Shown here piece after piece: positions 1 to 7,244 of a stretch of 18,434 bases of DNA. The number at the start of each line of letters is the position of its first letter. The stretch's first letter is position 1. The notes under the pieces were generated by a model that saw only the letters and a list, made by a program, of their open reading frames with translations, had not been told where the DNA came from and did not search any database. A program made the position numbers and the translations under genes. The stretch lies in NCBI GenBank assembly GCA_023381945.1, contig JAMCQY010000146.1, positions 1 through 18,434 of the forward strand. Reading direction: 5' to 3'. Origin of the DNA: Deltaproteobacteria bacterium. GTDB lineage: Bacteria; Desulfobacterota; Desulfobaccia; Desulfobaccales; 0-14-0-80-60-11.

Positions 1-2
1 TG

Positions 3-170
3 GAGATGTTGGGCGACGAGGGTCTGCCGATTCCCGGAAAAGTTTATGGCAAAGTGACCCAGGTGAAACCCGCGGCCGGGCAATTTACCGCCAATATTCG
101 CTTTACTTCGGTGGCGCCGGAGGTCTACCAAATTATTCGGGAGACCTTGAAACGGTTAACTGGAGAATAG
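3..170 (+). CDS. C-terminal end of a cyclase-like signalling protein (partial)
   Basis: An open frame enters from the left edge and stops at 168-170, giving 55 residues. It matches the last ~50 residues of the complete cyclase at 2305-4458: both contain YGKVT, then an acidic or polar stretch, then IRFTSV, PE and a Q-[IV]-[IL]-R ending. This is therefore the end of a paralogue that shares the same C-terminal domain, a short beta-rich module reminiscent of PilZ but without a visible RxxxR motif. Whether the missing part also has a cyclase domain cannot be seen. Two copies of this tail within 4.5 kb suggest a tandem duplication of a sensor gene. Confidence 0.75.
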   Translation, partial: EMLGDEGLPIPGKVYGKVTQVKPAAGQFTANIRFTSVAPEVYQIIRETLKRLTGE

Positions 171-285
171 CTGCCTTGGCGCGGGGTCAAACTATTTGAT
201 AAAAGGTTTATCCTCTCTTAATTATTGCTTGCCTTAAAAATAATACCTACCTTGAGGATTATAAAAAACCCAAGGGAGGTCTGTC

Positions 286-1143
286 GTGAAGAAGTTTATC
301 TTTATTCTGGCAATTGCTGCCTTGTTGGCTGGAGGGTCAGTCGCCGCCATGCCGGGGTCTTCTCAGGCCCAATATTATCCGCCCCCGCCCCCAAACCCGC
401 ACACGGCTCCCTGGGTAGGAACTAATACGCCATGGGTATATTACAATGGCGATTGGTTTTTGAATGGCGTACTGTATTACTTTTTCGGTCCGCAATACGG
501 CTGGGGCCCGTATTACGCTTATCCTCCCGCCTACATCGTCAGGCCGCCGGATTGGTATGGGCCGCGGTGGACGACTTGGTACCGGGGACATCCGCGGTAC
601 TGGCAGCACTTTACTCGAACTTATCCCTATTGGCGCGGACACTATGAAGGTCAACGCTATAACGAGAGGTTCTACGAAGAGCACCACCGCGGCCAGGGCG
701 GCGGTTGGCAGAGAGGATTGCACGGCGCCCCACCGGCCGCAATCCCGCCGGGGCCTGGCCGGGTGGCCCCTCCTGAAAGACCACAGCCGGGTCCGCCCGG
801 GGTAACCCACCCTGAAAGACAGCATCCGTCTCAGGTTGCCCCGCCCGCGGGGCAGCGGCCTGCTACGGGCGCCTTCCAGGGGCAGCGTGAACAGAGGCCC
901 ATCCGCGTGTCGCCTCCCGAAGGACAGAGACCGGGCCAGACCCACCCGGCTCCTGAAAGACAGCCACAGGGGCCAGTCCGGATGGCTCCTCCTCCAGGAC
1001 AGCAACCGGGACCGGGCACGGCTGCTCCTCCCGAGGGGCCGAGGCCTGCTCCTGCCGCGCCCGCAGGCGGGCCTGCTCCTAAACCCGAAAAACCTGCCCC
1101 TGGAGCACATGGAAAAGGCCACCAGGGTGAGGAAAATCGGTAG
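286..1143 (+). CDS. Exported Pro/Gln/Arg-rich protein with aromatic N-terminal half
   Basis: A 285-residue protein of unknown function. The start is GTG at 286, chosen because GGGAGGT lies at 274-280. Residues 1-28 form a signal peptide (MKK, hydrophobic core, SQA cleavage site), so the protein is exported. Residues ~29-135 are very rich in Tyr, Trp, Pro and His, with many YY, WY and PY pairs. Residues ~140-285 are low-complexity and built from loose repeats of the type [VR]-x-PPEGQRPG or HPERQ, ending in a Pro/Lys/Gly/His-rich tail. No catalytic motif is visible. The composition suggests an extended periplasmic or surface protein, possibly wall- or matrix-associated. It stands alone, with an in-line terminator after it. 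Codon positions are strongly GC-biased, and for that reason a long open frame also appears on the opposite strand. Confidence 0.75.
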   Translation: MKKFIFILAIAALLAGGSVAAMPGSSQAQYYPPPPPNPHTAPWVGTNTPWVYYNGDWFLNGVLYYFFGPQYGWGPYYAYPPAYIVRPPDWYGPRWTTWYRGHPRYWQHFTRTYPYWRGHYEGQRYNERFYEEHHRGQGGGWQRGLHGAPPAAIPPGPGRVAPPERPQPGPPGVTHPERQHPSQVAPPAGQRPATGAFQGQREQRPIRVSPPEGQRPGQTHPAPERQPQGPVRMAPPPGQQPGPGTAAPPEGPRPAPAAPAGGPAPKPEKPAPGAHGKGHQGEENR

Positions 1144-1177
1144 CTGACCGCTACAGTCAGGTAATTAAGATTTCCGG

Positions 1178-1207
1178 GGCGTTATTTCGGGAGGAATAAC
1201 GCCTTTT
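1178..1207 (+). terminator. Rho-independent terminator after the Pro-rich gene
   Basis: A perfect 9-bp stem, GGCGTTATT (1178-1186) pairing with AATAACGCC (1195-1203), has an 8-base loop and is followed directly by TTTT. It sits 35 bases after the stop of the upstream gene and before the binding-protein gene, so the two are probably separate transcripts. Confidence 0.8.
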
Positions 1208-1289
1208 GTATGTGCATCAAAATGATGGGACGGGATGGTATTTATCCGATTGAAACCTTAAGAAAAAACCGGTAAGATGTGCTGACCTT

Positions 1290-2315
1290 ATGAGCCGGTT
1301 TGCCACGATATCTTGGGTTGCCAGAAAATCCCGGCGCCTGATCCTGGCCGGGTTTCTTCTGGGTTCTCTTGCCGTTGCCGACGCCTGGGCTGGCGCCGGC
1401 AACCTCGACAAGGTTTCTTTTATCCCCCAATGGCAGCCGCAGGCCCAGTTCGCCGGCTACTACGTGGCCTACGAGAAGGGTTTTTACCGGGAGCGTGGTC
1501 TGGACGTCAAGATCCTGCGCGGCGGGCCTGATCATCCCCCGGCGGAGATGCTGGCCCAGGGCCGGGCCGATTTCGGCACTATGCAACTGACGGCTGGCAT
1601 CGTCCGGCGAAGCCGCGGCATCAAGCTGGTGGATATCTGCCAGTTGGCCCAGCATTCGGCGCTCATGCTGGTAGCCAGGAAGTCCAGCGGCATCGTTGAG
1701 CCCGAAGACATCAACGGGAAAAAGGTAGGCCTGTGGGGAGAAGACTTTCGCGGCCAGCTTAACGCCTTCTTCCGCAAGTATGGCTTGAAGGTACGGACCG
1801 TGCCCCAGGGGGCCACCCTGAATCTCTTCTTGCGCGGCGGCGTGGACGTGGCTTCCGCCATGTGGTACAACGAATACCACCTGCTGCTCAACGCCGGCTT
1901 GAATCCCGAGGAATTGACCGCCTTTTTCCTGGCCGCTCACGGCCTCAATTTCCCTGAAGACGGCATCTATTGCCTGGAACGGACCTTAAAGAGCCGGCCC
2001 CGGGTATGCCGCGCCTTTGTCCAGGGGACCATCGCCGGCTGGCGATACGCTTTTGCCCATCCAGAAGAGGCCTTGGACATCGTCATGAAATATGTTAACG
2101 AGGCCCACATAGCCACCACCCGGGTTCACCAGAAGTGGATGTTGGAGCGCATGCAGACGATGATCATGGCCGCCGGCCCCCGGGGTTCCATCGGCGGTTT
2201 GGATCCGGACGAGTATTACCGGGCGGCGGACACCCTGAAGAGTGACGGGACTATCAGCGAGATTCCCGATTTTTCCAAGTTTTATTGCGATTGTGACACC
2301 CCCGATGAAAAATAG
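1290..2315 (+). CDS. NMT1/THI5-family periplasmic solute-binding protein
   Basis: A 341-residue protein. An Arg-rich start is followed by a hydrophobic segment and an AWA cleavage site near residue 34, so it is exported. The mature N-terminus has the pattern of NMT1/THI5/SsuA-type binding proteins: a beta-strand, FIPQWQPQAQFAGYYVA, then a 'YEKGFYRERGLDV' helix-strand, and later GRADFGTMQ. Known members bind thiamine precursors, sulfonates, nitrate or other small ligands for ABC importers; the ligand here cannot be read. No permease or ATPase gene is adjacent. The gene instead overlaps the next one, a membrane cyclase, by 11 bases, so it may present a ligand to that sensor (inference). The Shine-Dalgarno sequence before ATG 1290 is weak; an in-frame start further upstream is not evident. 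The C-terminus ends with a Cys-x-Cys-containing tail (FYCDCDTPDEK). Confidence 0.85.
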   Translation: MSRFATISWVARKSRRLILAGFLLGSLAVADAWAGAGNLDKVSFIPQWQPQAQFAGYYVAYEKGFYRERGLDVKILRGGPDHPPAEMLAQGRADFGTMQLTAGIVRRSRGIKLVDICQLAQHSALMLVARKSSGIVEPEDINGKKVGLWGEDFRGQLNAFFRKYGLKVRTVPQGATLNLFLRGGVDVASAMWYNEYHLLLNAGLNPEELTAFFLAAHGLNFPEDGIYCLERTLKSRPRVCRAFVQGTIAGWRYAFAHPEEALDIVMKYVNEAHIATTRVHQKWMLERMQTMIMAAGPRGSIGGLDPDEYYRAADTLKSDGTISEIPDFSKFYCDCDTPDEK

Positions 2316-4458
2316 AAGCCTGGCCAGCCAGCTAATCGTCTTTATTCTCACCAGCGCCGCGCTCATCTTCCTGGCTGCGTCCACCTACAGTTATTATACT
2401 TCCAAGGAGGAGATCATTCGCCAGGCCCGGGAGAACGCCCAACACCTGACATTGGAGACGGTTTATAAAATTGAAACAATCCTTAAGGGGGTGGAAAAGA
2501 TTCCCCTGAATTTGGCGGCTACCCTGGAACATGTGCCCATCGAGCGGCAGGACCTGGTGGGGTTGGTTCAGACCGCCATGTTACACAATGAGGAATTGTT
2601 CGGTTTGGGGATTGCTTTCGAGCCTTACGCTTTTAACCCCCAGTACTATTATTTTATGCCGTATTGTTGCCGGGAAGGACAAGGACTCAAGCTGCGCTGG
2701 CTGGGAAGCGACTCTTATCGGTATTTCTATCAAGACTGGTACCAGATCCCGCGGGAACTGGCCCGGCCATCCTGGAGCGAGCCTTATTATGATGAAGGCG
2801 CTGGCAATATCGTCATGGCCACCTTTTCCGTGCCCTTTTACCGGGAATCTGGAGGTCAACGGAAGTTAGCCGGAGTGGTGGGGGCTGATATCTCTCTCAT
2901 GCGGCTGCAAGAGATCGTCTCGGCGGTGAAAATCTACCAAACCGGTTTCGCCTTTCTGATTTCCCCAAATGGGGTTTTCGTTACCAACCCGAACAAAGAC
3001 TGGATCATGTGTGAAAGCATGTTCAGCTTATCCGAAGCCAGGAATGACCCCATTTTGCGTCAGGTGGGCCGGAAAATGATCCAGGGTGGCGAAGGGTTTG
3101 TGTCTTTTTATTCGCGTATTCTTGGCAAGAAGTCCTGGCTCTATTACGCCCCCCTGGCTTCCACCGGCTGGTCTCTGGGGGTGGTCTTCCCGGACGATGA
3201 ATTATTTGCCGATACCACCCGGCTGATGAAACGCACCGTGGCCATTGCCGCCCTGGGTCTGGCCTTCCTGGCGCTGCTGATCACCATCATCTCCCGGAGA
3301 ATCACCCGGCCGCTGCGGGTCCTGGCCCAGAAGACCACCCTCATCGCCCACGGCGATTTTACCGTTGCGGCGCCGGAGAACGGGGCTAAAGAGATCGCCG
3401 ATCTGGCCCGCTCCTTTAACCGCATGGGCCGGGAACTCACGGATTACATGGACAAGCGTGATTTCATCCGGGACACCTTCGGGCGCTATGTCACTCAGGA
3501 GGTGGTGAAGCGTCTCCTGGAAGACAAAGAGGCCCTGGAATTGGGAGGCGAAACCCGGGAAGTCTCCATAGTCATGAGCGACCTGCGAGGCTTCACCGCC
3601 ATCACCGCGGACATGCATCCGGAGCAGGTGGTGACCTTTCTGAACCGTTACCTGGGAAAGATGATCGAGATCCTCACGGATAATCGGGCGGTGATCGACG
3701 AGATTGTGGGGGACGGCATCCTGGCCTTTTTCGGGGCGCCGACGGCCATGGCGGACCATCCGGCTCGGGCGGTGGCCTGCGCCCTGCAGATGCAGGCGGC
3801 CATGGCTGAAATCAACGCCTTGAATGCCGCCGACGGCTTGCCGCAACTGGAGATGGGTATCGCGGTGAACACCGGCGAGGTGGTGGTGGGCAACATCGGC
3901 TCTGAACGCCGCACCAAGTACAGCGTAGTGGGGGCGCACGTCAACTTCACCAGCCGCATCGAGGCCTTTGCCTTGGGTGGGCAGGTGCTGGTCAGCGCCG
4001 ACACCTATGAACGGGTCAAAGACCTGGTGGAAGTGGGGGAGGTCCTACAGGCCAAAATGAAGGGCATTCCGGGGCAATCCACCATGTACGAGCTGCGGTC
4101 CATCGGCGACCCGTACAATATCGGCCTGTCCCCCGAAAGCCATGAACTGAGAATCCTGGCCCGGCCGTTAAAAGTGCGCCTGGATTTGGTGACCGATAAG
4201 ATCGCGATCGGCACCATTGAAGGGGTGCAAATCATCGAGCTGGGCGAGGGCGCGGCGCGAGTGGCGGCCCCGGGGGAGGTAGGACAGTGGCAGGATGTCT
4301 GGCTGCACCTGCTGGCTGAGGACGGCGCCGAGATCAAAGGCAGGATTTACGGCAAAGTGACCGCAGTTGAGCCCCAAGAAGACGGCCGCTGGCAGGCATA
4401 CATCCGTTTCACTTCGGTGTCGCCGGAGATTCACCAGGTTTTGCGGCAGGCCGGGTAA
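2305..4458 (+). CDS. Membrane sensor adenylate/guanylate cyclase (Cache-HAMP-class III cyclase)
   Basis: A 717-residue protein from ATG 2305; an in-frame ATG at 2242 lies deep inside the previous gene and is unlikely. Order of parts: TM helix (~9-27); large extracytoplasmic double-Cache-like sensor (~35-305, with a GVVGADISL motif typical of Cache domains); TM helix (~311-330); HAMP (~331-385); class III cyclase domain (~415-600); and a ~100-residue C-terminal domain. The two metal-binding aspartates are present (D426 in SDLRGFT, D470 in EIVGDGILAFFG), as is the Asn/Arg pair in VNFTSR, so the domain looks active. It would make cAMP or cGMP inside the cell in response to a periplasmic signal. 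The base-specifying region (TKYSVVGAHVN) is non-standard, so the nucleotide is uncertain. The C-terminal domain recurs at the left edge of the window. Overlap with the binding-protein gene suggests translational coupling. Confidence 0.92.
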   Translation: MKNRSLASQLIVFILTSAALIFLAASTYSYYTSKEEIIRQARENAQHLTLETVYKIETILKGVEKIPLNLAATLEHVPIERQDLVGLVQTAMLHNEELFGLGIAFEPYAFNPQYYYFMPYCCREGQGLKLRWLGSDSYRYFYQDWYQIPRELARPSWSEPYYDEGAGNIVMATFSVPFYRESGGQRKLAGVVGADISLMRLQEIVSAVKIYQTGFAFLISPNGVFVTNPNKDWIMCESMFSLSEARNDPILRQVGRKMIQGGEGFVSFYSRILGKKSWLYYAPLASTGWSLGVVFPDDELFADTTRLMKRTVAIAALGLAFLALLITIISRRITRPLRVLAQKTTLIAHGDFTVAAPENGAKEIADLARSFNRMGRELTDYMDKRDFIRDTFGRYVTQEVVKRLLEDKEALELGGETREVSIVMSDLRGFTAITADMHPEQVVTFLNRYLGKMIEILTDNRAVIDEIVGDGILAFFGAPTAMADHPARAVACALQMQAAMAEINALNAADGLPQLEMGIAVNTGEVVVGNIGSERRTKYSVVGAHVNFTSRIEAFALGGQVLVSADTYERVKDLVEVGEVLQAKMKGIPGQSTMYELRSIGDPYNIGLSPESHELRILARPLKVRLDLVTDKIAIGTIEGVQIIELGEGAARVAAPGEVGQWQDVWLHLLAEDGAEIKGRIYGKVTAVEPQEDGRWQAYIRFTSVSPEIHQVLRQAG

Positions 4459-4495
4459 AGAAAATTAAGTTGGGTTCGACCAACCGCCTGTGATG

Positions 4496-4572
4496 AAAAT
4501 CCCCCCTGCCCCCCTTTGTCAAAGGGGGGTTATAAAGTCCCCCTTTGGCAAAGGGGGATTTAGGGGGATTTT
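4496..4572. repeat. Palindromic interspersed repeat (CCCCCTTTG family)
   Basis: A 77-base element bounded by a 10-bp inverted repeat (AAAATCCCCC at 4496-4505, GGGGGATTTT at 4563-4572). It contains two further hairpins: CCCCCCTTTG/CAAAGGGGGG (4509-4529) and CCCCCTTTG/CAAAGGGGG (4539-4557). It follows the cyclase stop by 37 bases and ends 18 bases before the MFS start. REP-like sequences of this kind occur in many bacterial genomes (from memory of such genomes, not searched). In RNA it would form a strong branched structure that could end or protect the cyclase transcript. Confidence 0.85.
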
Positions 4573-4590
4573 AATTTTTTTTCGATAACC

Positions 4591-5820
4591 ATGCGGCTAC
4601 TACAACAATTGATGAATAATCCAAACCAACAGAAAGCAGCCAAAGGCAAACCGGAAGCCGGTTTCTTCGGTTTGCAGGCCCTGGTTTTTGGCTTGGTGGC
4701 CGCGGCCATTAGCAACGTCTACATTACCCAGCCGGTGCTGCCGGTGATCCAGCGTGAGTTCGGGGTCAGCCCTTCCCAGGCCTCTTATACCGTGTCCGCG
4801 GTGATCCTGGGGATCGCCCTGGCCAACCTGCCCTTCGGGTGGCTTTCGGACCGCTTCCCGGTGCGGCGCCTCATCGTGGCCGGCGGCGCGGTGGTGGCGG
4901 CGGCGGGGCTCGGCTGCGCTGTTACCCACAGCCTGCGCCTGCTGGTAGCGCTACGCTTTCTCCAGGGTCTGTTTGTGCCGGCCCTGACCACCTGCCTGGC
5001 GGCCTATCTCTCGGCCAACCTGCCTCTGGAGCGGCTCAACGTGGTTATGGGCTCCTATGTGTCCGCCACCGTAGCCGGCGGCCTGGGGGGAAGGCTGTTG
5101 GGCGGCTGGATTCATCCCCCCTTGCACTGGCGCTATGCCTTTGTTACTGCCGCGGTCTTGGTGGCTGGGGCCACCTTAATGGCCGTCTGGCGGCTGCCAG
5201 CAGGCAAGGGGATAGAGCAGGATTCAGCGGGCCACGAGGGCTTTCTGAAACTATTGGCCCAGCCGGAATTGCGGCGCATCTTCCTGGTGGCCTTCGGCGG
5301 GTTTTTCGTTTTCTCCTCGGCGTTCAACTACCTGCCGTTTTATCTGCATCAGCCGCCCTTCAACGCCTCGACTCAACTGATCACCCTGTTGTATCTTTCT
5401 TATCTCATCGGGGTGTTTATCGGCCCGGTGGCCGGGAGGCTGAGCAACCGCATCGGCAACGGCGGCACCATGGTCATAGGTTCGCTGATCTTCGCCCTGG
5501 CCCTGATGCTGACCCTGATCAAGACTCTGACCGCCATCCTGGCGGCCCTGGCCCTGGTGTGTTTAGGTTTTTTCGCCATTCATGCCGCCGCGGCCGGCGC
5601 GCTGAACCGCAAACTCACCGCCAGCCGCGGCCGGGCTAATTCGCTGTACGTCCTGGCCTATTACCTGGGGGGCGCCGCGGGTATCAGCGTGAGCGGCTAT
5701 GCCTACGACCTGGCCGGCTGGCCGGGGGTTATCGCCTTGGGGATCGCCATGCTGTCCCTGCCTTTTGCCACCGGGTGGTCTGAGAGGCACGCAGAGCAGG
5801 CCGGAAGCGAGGCGCCATAA
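4591..5820 (+). CDS. Major facilitator superfamily (MFS) transporter, YnfM-like
   Basis: A 409-residue inner-membrane protein with about 12 hydrophobic helices. The first half shows N-terminal MFS signatures: NVYITQPVLPVIQREFGV in the TM1 region and GWLSDRFPVRR in the loop between TM2 and TM3, the conserved GxxSDRxGRR-type motif. A central hydrophilic loop (~205-225) separates two six-helix halves; the second half has the related GPVAGRLSNRIG. The pattern resembles YnfM/arabinose-efflux-type drug/H+ antiporters, but the substrate cannot be told. The start at 4591 has no good Shine-Dalgarno sequence, and an alternative ATG at 4612 has none either. The palindromic repeat lies directly upstream, so expression may depend on read-through or on a promoter near the repeat. 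It appears to stand alone. Confidence 0.88.
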   Translation: MRLLQQLMNNPNQQKAAKGKPEAGFFGLQALVFGLVAAAISNVYITQPVLPVIQREFGVSPSQASYTVSAVILGIALANLPFGWLSDRFPVRRLIVAGGAVVAAAGLGCAVTHSLRLLVALRFLQGLFVPALTTCLAAYLSANLPLERLNVVMGSYVSATVAGGLGGRLLGGWIHPPLHWRYAFVTAAVLVAGATLMAVWRLPAGKGIEQDSAGHEGFLKLLAQPELRRIFLVAFGGFFVFSSAFNYLPFYLHQPPFNASTQLITLLYLSYLIGVFIGPVAGRLSNRIGNGGTMVIGSLIFALALMLTLIKTLTAILAALALVCLGFFAIHAAAAGALNRKLTASRGRANSLYVLAYYLGGAAGISVSGYAYDLAGWPGVIALGIAMLSLPFATGWSERHAEQAGSEAP

Positions 5821-5931
5821 TAAAGTTGAGCCGGATAAACAGATAGGCGATAATAATAAACAGCTTAACAGTAATCAGCTTTCGGCTTTCAGCACCAGGA
5901 CCTTTCGGTTTGGTCGGACCTAATGGTTATT

Positions 5932-5969
5932 TTGACCATGCCCGATTTAACATTTTTTAAATTATCGGG
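5932..5969 (+). promoter_or_regulatory. Possible promoter with palindromic operator before the sigma factor
   Basis: A TTGACC (5932-5937) is followed after 18 bases by TTTAAA (5956-5961). The inverted repeat CCCGAT (5941-5946) / ATCGGG (5964-5969), with further TTAA symmetry inside it, overlaps the -10-like site. A smaller inverted repeat, ATGGT/ACCAT (5923-5939), covers the -35-like site. The layout is what an operator-controlled promoter looks like, but the -10 match is weak. Confidence 0.35.
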
Positions 5970-6001
5970 TCTAACTTATTGAAAGCCGGTGACGAGACCC
6001 A

Positions 6002-6592
6002 ATGACCGACTCACAGCTCGTGGCCCGGGCTCAGGCAGGGGACCTGCCGGCCTTCGAAGAATTGGTAGTGAAGTATCAGCGGGAGATTTATGGCCTGGCT
6101 TGCCGGATGGTGAGCGATCCGGAAGAGGCCAAAGACCTGGCGCAGCAGGCCTTCATGCAGGCCTTTATTCATATCCGGAGCTTTCGCCAGGACGCCCAGT
6201 TCCGCACCTGGCTATTCCGGATCGCCATTAACCAGTGTTACAACTTTTTAAAGACTCGCAAAAAGTTTGGTGATCCGGTAGATAGCGACGAGGTAGTTCT
6301 GGTGGGAGAGGACGACTCCCCGGAAGAGGACCTGATCAATCAGGACGAGCGCCGGCGGGTTTACGCCGCCTTGGAAAAGCTGCCGCCCAAGCAGCAGGCG
6401 GTGCTTACCCTGAAGGTGGAACAGGGCCTCTCGTACCAGGAGATCAGCGAGGTTCTGGGAGGCACCCCGGGAGCAGCCCGGGTGAACTACTGCCAGGCAT
6501 TGAAGACCCTGAAGAAATATTTGAGGAGCGAAGAAGATGAAGTGGCAATGCACACTTCTTCAACGGTGGCTGCCCGAGTATCCCGACGGTGA
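6002..6592 (+). CDS. ECF-family RNA polymerase sigma factor (RpoE-like)
   Basis: A 196-residue protein. Residues ~10-80 are sigma region 2 (FEELVVKYQREIYGLACRM, then DLAQQAFMQAF and FRTWLFRIAINQCYNFL), which binds core polymerase and the -10 element. Residues ~115-175 are region 4, with LPPKQQAVLTLKVEQGLSYQ and a helix-turn-helix ending in a TLKKYL helix, which binds the -35 element. Size and two-domain make-up fit the ECF group. The gene overlaps the following zinc-finger anti-sigma gene by 56 bases, the usual arrangement for a sigma factor and its membrane-bound inhibitor. Regulation is therefore probably by release from that partner on an envelope signal. The last ~15 residues (after EDEV) extend past the typical end and are encoded within the overlap. 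Confidence 0.93.
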   Translation: MTDSQLVARAQAGDLPAFEELVVKYQREIYGLACRMVSDPEEAKDLAQQAFMQAFIHIRSFRQDAQFRTWLFRIAINQCYNFLKTRKKFGDPVDSDEVVLVGEDDSPEEDLINQDERRRVYAALEKLPPKQQAVLTLKVEQGLSYQEISEVLGGTPGAARVNYCQALKTLKKYLRSEEDEVAMHTSSTVAARVSRR

Positions 6593-7244
6593 CCTGCCCG
6601 CCTTTTGGAAAGGAAGGTTGCGGGCGCACTTGGAGCACTGCCCTGTCTGCCGAGAGGAACTGGCGGCCGTAAAGGAAATCAGAATGACCTTGCAGGCTGC
6701 CCCGGTGCCCGATCCGGGCCCGGAATTCTGGCAGCAGTTTTCCCGGGAGATGCACCTGAAACTTGTGCAGGCGGACCAGGCAGGGAAGATGGCCCCGCCG
6801 CCTCGATCTGCCTGGTGGGGCAGGCTGCCTTACCTGGTGGGGGCTCCGGCCCTGGCCGCCTTGCTTCTCTGGGTGGCGGTAGGCTATTGGAATCCCGAAC
6901 GGCCCGGCCCCGCCCCGACGGCCCAGATGGCCAAGAGCGCGCCACCGGCGGTTACGGCCCCAGTGGCTGAAATTGCCAAAAAGGAGAGCGCCGCTCCGGC
7001 AGAGAAGATGGCAGCCGCGCCTCAGGCCTTGCCGCCTTCCGACGAAACCATGGATTTTGTCAATGTTGCTAAGACCCGCGGCAACGGTAGCGAGGAGGCG
7101 GCCCCGGACGATGATTCGGACGATCTGGATTCGACCCTGGCTGGGATGACGTCCCAGCAAAGGGAAGCCTTCCTGCAAAAGTTAAGTCAGCATGAAAGGG
7201 ATGGATCATGCGAAAGAATATCTTCTCCTATTGCCTGGGCCTGA
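6537..7244 (+). CDS. Zinc-binding (ZAS-type) membrane anti-sigma factor
   Basis: A 235-residue protein. The cytoplasmic N-terminus carries the zinc anti-sigma motif H-x3-C-x2-C (H31, C35, C38, in HLEHCPVC), which in the known family wraps the partner ECF sigma factor. One TM helix lies at ~97-117 (LPYLVGAPALAALLLWVAVG). The remaining ~115 residues are periplasmic, rich in Ala, Pro and Lys, then strongly acidic (EEAAPDDDSDDLD), ending in a short helix. The start overlaps the sigma gene by 56 bases, and the end overlaps the next gene by 37 bases. A typical periplasmic catalytic or sensor domain is not visible, so the signal may be read by the Spy-like protein encoded next (inference). Confidence 0.88.
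   Translation: MKWQCTLLQRWLPEYPDGDLPAFWKGRLRAHLEHCPVCREELAAVKEIRMTLQAAPVPDPGPEFWQQFSREMHLKLVQADQAGKMAPPPRSAWWGRLPYLVGAPALAALLLWVAVGYWNPERPGPAPTAQMAKSAPPAVTAPVAEIAKKESAAPAEKMAAAPQALPPSDETMDFVNVAKTRGNGSEEAAPDDDSDDLDSTLAGMTSQQREAFLQKLSQHERDGSCERISSPIAWA

Noticed and set aside
337..1122. Long open frame of 261 codons on the minus strand within the Pro-rich gene
   Set aside because: It is a by-product of the GC-biased, Pro/Gln/Arg-rich codons of the plus-strand gene; its product has no signal, domain or Shine-Dalgarno sequence.
2242..2304. Extension of the cyclase start to an upstream ATG
   Set aside because: It would add 21 residues wholly inside the binding-protein gene; the ATG at 2305 directly precedes a normal N-terminal TM helix.
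3202..3939. A 245-codon minus-strand frame inside the cyclase
   Set aside because: The plus-strand cyclase has all catalytic motifs there; the shadow has none.
4496..4572. CRISPR-like appearance of repeated CCCCCTTTG units
   Set aside because: Units are inverted, not regularly spaced direct repeats, and there are no spacers.
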